From: Bacillota bacterium
GTDB lineage: Bacteria > Bacillota > Clostridia > Lachnospirales > Lachnospiraceae
Reading direction: 5' to 3'
DNA length: 64,000 nt
Assembly: GCA_023402845.1 (NCBI GenBank)
Contig: JAEYFP010000020.1
Span: 1 to 64,000, forward strand
Position 1 is the stretch's first letter; the number at the start of each line of letters is the position of its first letter. Of the stretch, positions 45,529 through 53,622 are shown piece after piece. The position numbers were made by a program, and so were the translations under genes. The notes beneath the pieces were generated by a model that saw nothing but the letters and a program-made list of their open reading frames with translations, searched no databases and was not told where the DNA came from.

Positions 45529-47784
45529 TTAAAAAAATTGATTGGTAATATTCGCCTGACATTCTTCAAGCGCTTCGGGGATCGTTAATTCCCCATAGCG
45601 AACTCTATGAAAGGCAGTACGTACATTTGATTCAAAATCAGCGGGGGCAATCAGCCGTCCTTTTCCCTGTACCGGATAAATACGGTTCCGGCAGTGAGCT
45701 AATCCTTCTTCCGTCAGCTCCAGCCAGGGATATAAAAGCAGCAGCTCGTGGTGTGTATGCGGATAGATTAATGTGGATTGTCCGCACAAGATTGTCTGGT
45801 AATAACTATTCTGCCTTTGGCACAGCCACAGGACCAATTGATTTAAGGCGGAAAGCTTTTTCATTTTTTTTGTAACGCAGAAATGCCATCCCACATTGGC
45901 GGGCGTATTTCCGGGCAGCATGCTGTAACCGATTTTAGACAAAAATTCCGGATGCAGACTATTTTGGATTTTTGAAGCATATTCGGTAAAAGAAATTGCC
46001 ATTGCTATCTCTCCGCTGCCGATTTGTTCGAATGTCGTTTCGCTGGAATTAATTAACGGAGGGGTATAGTCTACCGTTTCCAGCATGCTTTTAAATGCGC
46101 GCACATTTTGAGGGGTATTTAATTCCATTTGGTTTTTGGCATTAAATAAACCGCCGTTATAGCTCCAAAGACGGGTTAATAACTCCAGAATGAAATCTTC
46201 CGGTAAGCTGGATGAAATAGAAGTACCATATTTGGTTGGTGATTCCGGATTGTATTTTTGTGTAAAAAAGCGGGCGATGCGGTTAAACTCCGTCCAGGTT
46301 TTAGGAGGCCTTAAGGAGATGCTGTGCTCTTCCTTATATTGCCGCTGCAGCTGGGCATTCCCAAACAAATCCTTTCGATAAAAAAGAAATTGAGTACCTC
46401 CGATTACAGGAAATCCATAATACCGCCCTTTAATCTTGGCATTATTTAAATTTTTGGGTAATACGGCCGACGACACTTCAGGAATGCTGTTCAGGATATC
46501 TGAAATATCCATAAATACATCCTTATGTGTAAAATAGGACATCCAAGATACGTCGGATAAATAGAGATCATACTTCGGTTCTTCCATCTGGGTATCTTCT
46601 TCAATTAATAGAAAGAGTTCGCGGAGAGAATAGAAGTCAATTTGGAGTTTGATACCGCAGGTTGCCGTAAACTTATAGCTGACAGCCTGTATGGCGCGGA
46701 TTGTCGGCAAATCTGTGCTGGCAATACGAAGTATCTGTTCCGGAGTTTTGGTGCTCGCGGCGGGTTGAAACTCGGGCTTTGGAATCGTGAGCTCCGTATC
46801 TAAGATGTTATCCTTATATAACTTGAATTTTCTGCTGTATAGTTGCTGGGATGCAGCTTCCTCTATAAGAATGCGAAAGCTGTCCTCACCTAAGGTGTAG
46901 GCAGTTGCAGCCGTATGAATTACATTCGGATGGTAACAGGATTCGTTCCAGCTTTCCTCGGAAAGCGTAATCAGACAGATGTCGGTTCCCGCTTTAATGC
47001 TGTGAATATTGCAGGCCGCAATGACCCCTTCCATAATTGTCTGAGAAGAAGTAATAATGGCCTGGGGCAGGAAAATGGATAAATACAGCATCGTTACTTT
47101 AAATGCGCCTTCCTTAGAGATATCTGTATAGAGAATATTTTCCTTGCGGCAGCTTTTGCCGTATTTTTCATGTGCCTCCCGATACCCGTTCACACACTCG
47201 CTTTCAGAAAAGAAATCCTCGGGGCCCGTTACGATTGCAATATCCGTATATCCTTTTTGAATCAAATTTTTTGTCAGGTAGTAGATGGTATTATAGTTAT
47301 CAAATCCCAGAAAATTTGCTGAGATTTTGGCGGGCTGACGCATAATGAACACATTACTGACCTGATACTTATCCAGTGTATTTAAAAAAAAGGCATCATT
47401 CTGTGGCTGGCACGTCATCAGTATAATGCCCGCATAGTTTTTGCTGATAAATTTATAAATAATTTCCTGTTCATTGCGGGGATTATTATAACTGCAGGCG
47501 ATGTTGACAGAATATCCTTCCTTGTCCGCCTGTGCGTTGATTCCCTTTAATATTTCTGAGTTAGTGGAGTCATCCAGATTCGGGAGAATGACGCCGATTT
47601 CATCTGAAGTTTTCATTTTCAGATTGCGCGCAGAAAAATTTGGAATATAGTTTAATTCCGCAATTGCTTCCTTTATCTTCAACTGTGTTTCGGGCTTGAT
47701 ATTTTTTTTTCCATTGATGCAATAGGATACAGTCGCAATCGAAACGCCTGCTTTTTCCGCAACTTCTTTTAATGTGACCATCAT
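45529..47784 (-). CDS. LacI-family regulator fused to a solute-binding-protein domain
   Basis: This 752-residue protein has a LacI HTH at the N-terminus (VTLKEVAEKAGVSIATVSYCIN), a periplasmic-binding-protein type I sensor (about 60-340: IGVILPNLDDSTNSEIL), and then from about residue 365 an entire second sensor that resembles family 1 extracellular sugar-binding proteins (YDLYLSDVSW; GGTQFLFYRKDLF; SGEIAMAISFTEYA; NVGWHFCVTKKM). No signal peptide is present, so the binding domain is cytoplasmic. ATG 47784 has GGGGG about 6 bases upstream; 47781 is an alternative. It is divergent from the MaoC operon, with a LacI-type palindrome between them. It may read two ligands. Confidence 0.88.
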   Translation of the reverse strand: MMVTLKEVAEKAGVSIATVSYCINGKKNIKPETQLKIKEAIAELNYIPNFSARNLKMKTSDEIGVILPNLDDSTNSEILKGINAQADKEGYSVNIACSYNNPRNEQEIIYKFISKNYAGIILMTCQPQNDAFFLNTLDKYQVSNVFIMRQPAKISANFLGFDNYNTIYYLTKNLIQKGYTDIAIVTGPEDFFSESECVNGYREAHEKYGKSCRKENILYTDISKEGAFKVTMLYLSIFLPQAIITSSQTIMEGVIAACNIHSIKAGTDICLITLSEESWNESCYHPNVIHTAATAYTLGEDSFRILIEEAASQQLYSRKFKLYKDNILDTELTIPKPEFQPAASTKTPEQILRIASTDLPTIRAIQAVSYKFTATCGIKLQIDFYSLRELFLLIEEDTQMEEPKYDLYLSDVSWMSYFTHKDVFMDISDILNSIPEVSSAVLPKNLNNAKIKGRYYGFPVIGGTQFLFYRKDLFGNAQLQRQYKEEHSISLRPPKTWTEFNRIARFFTQKYNPESPTKYGTSISSSLPEDFILELLTRLWSYNGGLFNAKNQMELNTPQNVRAFKSMLETVDYTPPLINSSETTFEQIGSGEIAMAISFTEYASKIQNSLHPEFLSKIGYSMLPGNTPANVGWHFCVTKKMKKLSALNQLVLWLCQRQNSYYQTILCGQSTLIYPHTHHELLLLYPWLELTEEGLAHCRNRIYPVQGKGRLIAPADFESNVRTAFHRVRYGELTIPEALEECQANITNQFF

Positions 47785-47841
47785 TTTATCCCCCTTTCCC
47801 ACTAGTTTGTCATAGAACATAAAAAAAGTCAATCGTAATAG

Positions 47842-47853
47842 TTAAACGATTAA
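47842..47853. promoter_or_regulatory. LacI-type operator between the fusion regulator and maoC
   Basis: TTAAACGATTAA, a near-perfect palindrome with the central CG of LacI-family sites. Its centre is 25.5 bases before the maoC -35 box, identical to the spacing at 59855-59870. Confidence 0.6.
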
Positions 47854-47872
47854 ATTTAATAATATTCTTTGG

Positions 47873-47901
47873 TTGAATTGCAATATGGGATTTCTTATAA
47901 T
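47873..47901 (+). promoter_or_regulatory. promoter of the maoC-lactonase-dehydrogenase operon
   Basis: TTGAAT (47873-47878) and TATAAT (47896-47901) with 17-bp spacing; predicted start near 47908, about 65 bases before the maoC start codon. Confidence 0.65.
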
Positions 47902-47973
47902 GATTATAGAAGAAGTAATTTATGAATAATGACAATTGGGATAGATCAAACAAATAAGGAGAAAGGAGCAGTT

Positions 47974-48435
47974 ATGGAAGTAAAGGAAATTTATTTTGAG
48001 GATTTTGAGGTCGGCAATCTTAGAAAAGGAGGATCGCGGACGATAACAGAAACTGATTTTGTGATTCATGCCGGGCATACAGGTGATTTTTATCCGCATC
48101 ATGTGGATGCTGAATTTTGTAAAACGACGGAGTTTGGTCAGAGAATTGCTCACGGCACAATGATTTTCAGTATTGGGATGGGACTGCAATGCGGTGAAAT
48201 TAATCCCCGGGCGTTTTCTTACGGCTATGACAGGATGCGTTTTATCAGGCCGGTGTTTATCGGCGATACCATCCGCGTTGATGTGACAATCAGTGAAAAG
48301 CGGGATAATCCTAAAAAGCCGGAGCGGGGATTTGTTGTTGAAAAAATAGAAATCTTTAACCAGAATGAGCAACTGGTATTAGTTTGTGAACATATTATTA
48401 GTGTGGAACGGAGGGAATATGCAAAAAATAATTGA
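47974..48435 (+). CDS. MaoC-like hydratase/dehydratase
   Basis: The 153-residue hot-dog-fold protein has the MaoC/R-specific hydratase motif HAGHTGDFYPHHVD with the catalytic pair Asp38 and His43. Members reversibly hydrate enoyl-CoA thioesters. Here, next to a sugar lactonase and dehydrogenase, it would dehydrate a CoA-activated sugar acid, or it may act without CoA; neither is shown. I chose ATG 47974 because GAAAGGAG precedes it. Its end overlaps the lactonase by 17 bases, so translation is coupled. Confidence 0.87.
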   Translation: MEVKEIYFEDFEVGNLRKGGSRTITETDFVIHAGHTGDFYPHHVDAEFCKTTEFGQRIAHGTMIFSIGMGLQCGEINPRAFSYGYDRMRFIRPVFIGDTIRVDVTISEKRDNPKKPERGFVVEKIEIFNQNEQLVLVCEHIISVERREYAKNN

Positions 48436-49294
48436 TACGCATATACACAAACTTGATTTAGACCGTTTTCGCCTGCCATGGCTCGATGAGGTACCGGAGC
48501 TGAATCATCCCATTCTTTTGGATCAGTATGCGGCGGCACAAACAAGTACAGATCAATACAAGGTGATTGGGGCGGTTCATATTGAGCTGGATACCGCTTC
48601 TTCAGAAAAACGTAAGGAAAATGATTATTTTGCTGATTTGGCCGCAGCAAATGAGACGGTGATCAAATGTGCAGCCATTTATGCCGATATGAAATCTCCT
48701 CAGCTGAGAGAGTGGATTGAGCCGTATGTGAACCGGAATGGTGTGAGCAGCGTCCGTTATGTACTTCATGTACCAAGCGAGGCACCGGGAACCTGTTTAA
48801 CCGAGCAATTTGTAGCTAATGTCAAGATGCTGGGGGAATGCGGCCTGCAGTTCGAAGGGTGCTTTCGAACAAGCGAGATTATGGATTTCTATGAACTTGT
48901 CAGACGCTGTCCGAAAACAGCATTTATCCTGAATCATATGGGATTGCCGGATCTGACGGCATGGACCGATGAGAAACGGAGCAGTGAAGTAAGTCTGTGG
49001 CAGGAGGGAATCGAAAAGCTGGCGGAGCTTCCCAACATTACGTGCAAAATTTCAGGTCTTTCCAGCGGAGAAGTTACCGCTATCCGGCCGTTGGTCGAAT
49101 GGTGTCTGAATAAATTTGGTCCGGATAGAATCATGTTTGCCAGCAACTTCCCGGTATGTAATCTGAATGTTTCGTTTGATGACTGGACATTGGCACTGCT
49201 GGATATTTTTAAAGACCAGCCTGAAGAGATAAGAGATCAATTCTTCTATAAAAACGCAATTAAAATATATCATTTAAGTGAGGAGCAGCTATGA
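48419..49294 (+). CDS. amidohydrolase-2 family lactonase, L-fuconolactonase-like
   Basis: This 291-residue TIM-barrel hydrolase begins with IIDTHIHKLDLD (His8 and His10) and PWLDEVPELN, the signature opening of the COG3618 sugar-lactone hydrolases, and later has ILNHMG and SNFPV. Relatives open L-fucono- and L-rhamnono-1,4-lactones to aldonates. GGAGGG lies upstream of ATG 48419. It overlaps both the maoC end and the following oxidoreductase start (ATGA), a typical tightly packed operon. Confidence 0.86.
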   Translation: MQKIIDTHIHKLDLDRFRLPWLDEVPELNHPILLDQYAAAQTSTDQYKVIGAVHIELDTASSEKRKENDYFADLAAANETVIKCAAIYADMKSPQLREWIEPYVNRNGVSSVRYVLHVPSEAPGTCLTEQFVANVKMLGECGLQFEGCFRTSEIMDFYELVRRCPKTAFILNHMGLPDLTAWTDEKRSSEVSLWQEGIEKLAELPNITCKISGLSSGEVTAIRPLVEWCLNKFGPDRIMFASNFPVCNLNVSFDDWTLALLDIFKDQPEEIRDQFFYKNAIKIYHLSEEQL

Positions 49295-50373
49295 TAAAAA
49301 GTATTAGTGACCTGAATTTTGTACCGGCGATGCCCGAAGATGTAAAGGCAAAAAAAATATTTATTATTGGAGCCGGTGAAATAGTAAAGGATGCACATCT
49401 GCCTGCATATAAGCTGGCCGGTTATCCGGTTGGCGGAATTTATAACCGCAGCACTGCCAAAGCACAGACGCTGGCTGATGAGTATGGAATTTCAAATGTA
49501 TATGGGGATTTGGATGAGTTAATAAAAGCCGGCACAGAGGCCGGCGGGGTGTTTGATGTTGCATTGCCGGCAGATATGATGGCGGATGTGATAAGGAAGC
49601 TGCCGGATAATGTTGGGGTATTGTTACAAAAACCCATGGGAGAAAGTATCGAACAGGCAAAAGAAATTCTTGACCTTTGCCGGCAAAAGAATCTTGTTTG
49701 CGGGATTAATTTTCAATTGAGACAGGCGCCTTATATGATACAGCTGAGAAAAATGCTGGCAGAGGGCCTTATCGGGGACGTGTACGATCTGGACTGGCGG
49801 GTTGTAACGCTGCAGCCATGGGGATTATGGACGTTTTTAAATGACAAGGAAAGATGTGAAATAAATTACCACAGCATCCATTACATAGATGCGGTAAGGT
49901 CAATTCTGGGTGACCCGAAAGGGGTGTGGTGTAAGACTATGAAAAGCCCGAAGGCACCCAATCTTACGCAGACAGCCAGTACCATTATTTTAGATTACGG
50001 AGAGACACTTCGTGTTAATATCAGTACCAATCATGGTCATGATTATGCGCCCGATTACCAGGAGAGCTGTGTAAAAATAGAAGGAACCAAAGGGGCTATT
50101 CGATTAACACTGGGATTGATTCTGGATTATCCCGAAGGCCGGCCGGATAAACTTGAGTATATCACGGATGAAACGAAAGAATGGAGAGAAGTACCGATCG
50201 TCGGAAGCTGGTTTCCGGAAGCATTTATTGGCACGATGGGCGGTCTTTTAAAGAAGCTGGAGGATCCTTCCTATGATTATATGAACAGTGTGGAGGATGC
50301 CTATAAAACCATGTGTGTGGTAGAAGCCTGTTATTTATCAGATGCAAAAGGTGAAACAATAGTCGGTTATTAA
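49291..50373 (+). CDS. Gfo/Idh/MocA-family oxidoreductase
   Basis: The 360-residue protein has an N-terminal NAD(P)-binding fold (IFIIGAGEIVKDAHLP), the QKPMGES loop that replaces the usual EKP with Gln-Lys-Pro (the Lys is kept), and the catalytic-region INYHSIHYIDAVR. These enzymes oxidise sugars or inositols to lactones or ketones. With the lactonase next door, oxidation of a sugar at C1 to a lactone is likely. It starts in the stop of the lactonase gene; a strong terminator follows. Confidence 0.9.
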   Translation: MIKSISDLNFVPAMPEDVKAKKIFIIGAGEIVKDAHLPAYKLAGYPVGGIYNRSTAKAQTLADEYGISNVYGDLDELIKAGTEAGGVFDVALPADMMADVIRKLPDNVGVLLQKPMGESIEQAKEILDLCRQKNLVCGINFQLRQAPYMIQLRKMLAEGLIGDVYDLDWRVVTLQPWGLWTFLNDKERCEINYHSIHYIDAVRSILGDPKGVWCKTMKSPKAPNLTQTASTIILDYGETLRVNISTNHGHDYAPDYQESCVKIEGTKGAIRLTLGLILDYPEGRPDKLEYITDETKEWREVPIVGSWFPEAFIGTMGGLLKKLEDPSYDYMNSVEDAYKTMCVVEACYLSDAKGETIVGY

Positions 50374-50383
50374 GAAGAAAGTG

Positions 50384-50411
50384 AAAAAGCTGCTTATCAT
50401 GCAGCTTTTTT
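50384..50411 (+). terminator. intrinsic terminator
   Basis: AAAAAGCTGC (50384-50393) and GCAGCTTTTT (50401-50410) are perfect 10-bp arms with a 7-base loop and an extra T. It closes the maoC operon. Confidence 0.8.
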
Positions 50412-50482
50412 GCTTCTGAATTAATCAGTTGATCAGCCGCCTGAATCATATTTAGGGGTTGTAAAAGACGATAAAATCGAAT

Positions 50483-50517
50483 ACAGTATAGTATAGATTG
50501 ATAGATCATTATACTGT
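50483..50517. promoter_or_regulatory. inverted repeat upstream of the GntR gene
   Basis: ACAGTATA (50483-50490) and TATACTGT (50510-50517) are perfect 8-bp arms 19 bases apart. They differ from the TGGT-N3-ACCA sites found downstream, so the GntR gene may be controlled separately. Confidence 0.45.
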
Positions 50518-50546
50518 TGATAAAGATAGAGTATTGGGAGGGTTTT

Positions 50547-51251
50547 ATGTTACAAGTAGAGGCGGTAAAAAAGGTGACGCTGACAGAACAAATTATGGAG
50601 CAGATTGCGGCGAAGATTATGTCGGGTGAATTAAAAGCCGGAGAAAAACTGCCGAATGAGAGAGGGCTGGCAGAGATGTTTCATGTGACAAGAAGCCGGA
50701 TCAGAGAGGCCCTGCGGGCACTTTCCCTAATTGGCATGATTACAATAAAGCCCAGCGGCGGCAGTTTTGTGGCGGATATGGATTGTACAATACCGGAAGA
50801 AACCGTAATTTGGATGTATCATCGGGAGCTGGATAATGTGGATGATATTTATGCAGCCAGACAGCTGATCGAAACGGCAGCATATGTAGAGTGCTATAAA
50901 CATCGGACGCCTGAAATTGTAGAGAAAATTAAAGAATATCGGGAGAAAATGAAAAATCTTTACAAAGACAAAGCATCGGCGGAAGCGTTTCTGGAATGTC
51001 TTGATGAGCTGGAGTTGTATGTGGGCAAGATGAGTGGCAATAGCATCTATTTTAAACTGATCCAGACGATGAACCTGTTAAGGCGTGATTATGCGCTGAA
51101 AATTCTTGAGATAAGCGAATATAAAAAATCGGCAATGGAGCTGCGTTCCAAAGTACTGGATGCCTTCGAGCAGGATGATATCAAGGAATTGGAATATAAT
51201 ATTGACAGATTCTATAGAAAATCGGTAAGAGAACTGCATAAGGGTGAGTAA
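50547..51251 (+). CDS. GntR-family regulator, FadR subfamily
   Basis: The 234-residue regulator has a winged HTH (GEKLPNERGLAEMFHVTRSRIREALRAL, about 30-58) followed by an all-helical FCD ligand domain (AARQLIETAAYVEC region). FadR-type proteins bind short palindromes of the form TGGT-N-ACCA and respond to sugar acids or carboxylates. Three such sites occur in this locus. ATG 50547 is used because GGGAGGG precedes it. It converges with the aldolase gene across a bidirectional terminator. Confidence 0.9.
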   Translation: MLQVEAVKKVTLTEQIMEQIAAKIMSGELKAGEKLPNERGLAEMFHVTRSRIREALRALSLIGMITIKPSGGSFVADMDCTIPEETVIWMYHRELDNVDDIYAARQLIETAAYVECYKHRTPEIVEKIKEYREKMKNLYKDKASAEAFLECLDELELYVGKMSGNSIYFKLIQTMNLLRRDYALKILEISEYKKSAMELRSKVLDAFEQDDIKELEYNIDRFYRKSVRELHKGE

Positions 51252-51264
51252 AATAAATCACAAG

Positions 51265-51316
51265 ACCCCTGGAATGGATATTGACTATATTGTTAATATC
51301 CATTTCAGGGGTTTTG
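51265..51316. terminator. bidirectional terminator between gntR and the aldolase gene
   Basis: Eighteen-base arms (51265-51282 and 51295-51312) match at 17 of 18 positions. T-rich sequence follows on the plus strand, and the convergent aldolase gene ends just beyond it at 51320. Confidence 0.75.
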
Positions 51317-51319
51317 TTT

Positions 51320-52222
51320 TTAACGGTATATCAGCTTTTCTTCCAGGGCCTTATCCAGTTTCCTCTTGGCCTCGTCATTCAAAGGCAGCAACGGCTTTCT
51401 GACAGGGCCTGTATAGAGGCCTTGCTGTGATAAAATGTGCTTGATTGATGCAGGAAGCCCCAAATCCAGCAAAAGCTGAAGAATATCAACAGAATCGGAA
51501 ACAATTTTAAACAGCGGTGCTTTATCGGGTGAATCGTACATTTCAACAATTTTATTATATTGGGGAAGCATGAAATTAAAAGTACTTCCAATGAACCCGT
51601 CACAGTGGTAATTCAGCATAGGGATTACACGACTTTCAAAGCCTCCCATAATTTTGATGCCGGGATTTAACTCTCTGATCTTTTTGGCGCGGTAAGAGAG
51701 CAGATTGGTGTGTTTGATTGCATTAATTGCACCTGATTGCAGAAGAGCTTTGATCTCACTATTATCAGTGTCAAGATCCTTATGTGTGCTGGATGGAATA
51801 TCATAATATAAAACCGGTCCATCAATTGCTTCTGCCAAATCATAATAGTACTGCGCTACCTCTTTCGGCGTAAAGCCAAAATAAAATGGCGGAGTTGCAC
51901 CGATGTTTTTAATACCCATTGATTTGGCAGCCTTTGCCATATGAACTGCATGTTCGGTTCCGATTGTACCGACATGAGCATAGATGGTACCGCGATTAAT
52001 ATAGCGGCTGGCCAGTTCAAATAAATGGATCCGTTCTTCATCAGAAAGAAGAAAACATTCTCCTACGCTTCCGCCGACAAAAAAACCGTCAGCTCCGTCT
52101 TTGAAAATTCGCTCGAAGAGCTTAGCCATAGCAATATCGTCAATACGATTATTTTCGTCGTAGATGGTGATAGAAGCGGTGATCATTTCCTTTCGTCCAA
52201 TTAAGTAATTCATATTAATCAT
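51320..52222 (-). CDS. dihydrodipicolinate synthase / N-acetylneuraminate lyase family aldolase
   Basis: The 300-residue DapA-fold protein has the GGSVGE substrate loop (about 50-55), Tyr140 in YYDIP and the Schiff-base Lys170 in AIKHTN. The family cleaves or makes 2-keto-3-deoxy sugar acids and related compounds. In this context it is more likely a catabolic sugar-acid aldolase than a lysine-pathway enzyme. An AGAGGA motif lies about 10 bases before the ATG at 52222. It has its own promoter with a TGGT-N3-ACCA site behind it, facing the CoA-transferase operon. Confidence 0.85.
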   Translation of the reverse strand: MINMNYLIGRKEMITASITIYDENNRIDDIAMAKLFERIFKDGADGFFVGGSVGECFLLSDEERIHLFELASRYINRGTIYAHVGTIGTEHAVHMAKAAKSMGIKNIGATPPFYFGFTPKEVAQYYYDLAEAIDGPVLYYDIPSSTHKDLDTDNSEIKALLQSGAINAIKHTNLLSYRAKKIRELNPGIKIMGGFESRVIPMLNYHCDGFIGSTFNFMLPQYNKIVEMYDSPDKAPLFKIVSDSVDILQLLLDLGLPASIKHILSQQGLYTGPVRKPLLPLNDEAKRKLDKALEEKLIYR

Positions 52223-52283
52223 TTGAGTTGTTCCTCTCTCTCTTAAAATGACTGTCTATTTGTTGATACGTCCTCATCGAAAT

Positions 52284-52338
52284 TGGTGGTACCAAAACCA
52301 TTTATTCTTAGTATACTTGTTGTAAATAGGAAATTCAA
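52284..52338 (-). promoter_or_regulatory. aldolase promoter with downstream GntR-type operator A
   Basis: On the minus strand, TTGAAT (52338-52333) and TATACT (52315-52310) have 17-bp spacing. TGGTGGTACCA (52284-52294) lies just past the predicted transcript start, where a bound repressor would block initiation. Confidence 0.6.
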
Positions 52339-52387
52339 TAGTAAAAAAAAACAGATATAGGTCATTAAAATTGTGAAATTGTACATA

Positions 52388-52440
52388 TTGACAACAAATT
52401 ATATTCTGTTCATAATGAAAAAAGGTAGGCGGTACTACCA
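52388..52440 (+). promoter_or_regulatory. promoter of the CoA-transferase/BMC operon with GntR-type operator B
   Basis: TTGACA (52388-52393) and CATAAT (52411-52416) have 17-bp spacing. CGGTACTACCA (52430-52440) sits at about +8 to +18, mirroring the arrangement at the divergent aldolase promoter. Confidence 0.62.
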
Positions 52441-52476
52441 ATTTTGATTTGAAAATGAATGGTATGAGGTGAAGGT

Positions 52477-53622
52477 ATGGCTAAAAAGATATTAAGAGGA
52501 ATTACTTGGGATCACAGCAGAGGTTACACATCCATAGTGGCCGCGTCACAGCGTTTTGAAGAGATAAGTAAAGAGGTCACCATAACATGGGAAAAAAGAT
52601 CGTTGCAGGAATTTGCGGATGCGCCTATTGAAAAGTTATCCGAGCAATATGATTTGCTGATAATTGACCATCCATGGGCAGGCTTTGCGGCCAAGCACGG
52701 AATTCTGCTGCCGCTTCAGGAATACATCGAGGATGACTATCTGCGTGATCAGAAAAATAATTCGGTGGGGCCTTCTTACGAAAGTTATCGCTTTGATACT
52801 TTTTTAAGTGCGCTGCCGATTGATGCGGCGACTCCCATCGCCATATATCGTCCGGACTATTTTGAAAATACCGGTGAAAAAGTACCGGAAACATTTGAAG
52901 AAGTGATTGACATGGCCAAAAAGGGGCGTGTTATTTATGCGGGCATTCCAATTAATTTGTTGATGGATTTCTATATGTTTGGCATCACTGCCGGCAAAAC
53001 GATGTTTACAGAAGAAGAGGCAATCAGCAAGACCGACGGTTCGGAGCTGTTAGAGGAGATGAGAAGACTGGCATCTTTGTGCCCGAAGGAAATATTTGAC
53101 TGGGATCCGATTGCGGTGCATGAGGCGATGGCTGCGGGGGATGCCTATTCCTATTGTCCGTTTGTATATGGCTATACAAATTATTCGCGGCGGGGTTATG
53201 CGGCCAATATACTAAAGGCCTGCGATGTTGTCAGCTATCAAGGCGTTCATTTCAAAACTGTTCTGGGCGGCACAGGACTTGCGGTATCCAGTGCCTGCAA
53301 AGAAAAAGAACTGGCGGTGGAATTTACGAAATATGCGGCTTCTCCGTTGATTCAGAGCACTCTGTTTTTTGATAATGGCGGACAACCCGGTCACCGGGCA
53401 GCATGGCTGGATGAGGAATGTAACAGAAGAAGCCTGAATTTCTTTAAGGATACTTTGCGGACGCTCGACGAATCTTATTTGCGGCCGCGTCATAGCGGAT
53501 ATTTACACTTCCAGGATCATGCGGGTGCCTATGTGCGGGAATATATTATGAATGGCGGTAATCCGGAGACAACGATTGAGCACCTAAATAGACTTTATCG
53601 GGAATCCAGGGAGGGTATGTAA
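52477..53622 (+). CDS. solute-binding-protein-like protein without signal peptide
   Basis: The 381-residue protein has the fold pattern of family 1 extracellular solute-binding proteins (YDLLIIDHPWAG, then PETFEEVIDMAKK, then GGTGLAVSSACKEKELAVEFTKYA), but it starts MAKKILRGITWDHSRGY with no signal peptide or lipobox, so it should stay in the cytoplasm. Proteins with this GITWDHSRGY opening occur beside CaiB/BaiF CoA-transferases in other bacteria, from memory. Role unknown: an intracellular substrate binder, sensor or enzyme partner. It leads the operon and shares one base with the next start (TAATG). Confidence 0.8.
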   Translation: MAKKILRGITWDHSRGYTSIVAASQRFEEISKEVTITWEKRSLQEFADAPIEKLSEQYDLLIIDHPWAGFAAKHGILLPLQEYIEDDYLRDQKNNSVGPSYESYRFDTFLSALPIDAATPIAIYRPDYFENTGEKVPETFEEVIDMAKKGRVIYAGIPINLLMDFYMFGITAGKTMFTEEEAISKTDGSELLEEMRRLASLCPKEIFDWDPIAVHEAMAAGDAYSYCPFVYGYTNYSRRGYAANILKACDVVSYQGVHFKTVLGGTGLAVSSACKEKELAVEFTKYAASPLIQSTLFFDNGGQPGHRAAWLDEECNRRSLNFFKDTLRTLDESYLRPRHSGYLHFQDHAGAYVREYIMNGGNPETTIEHLNRLYRESREGM

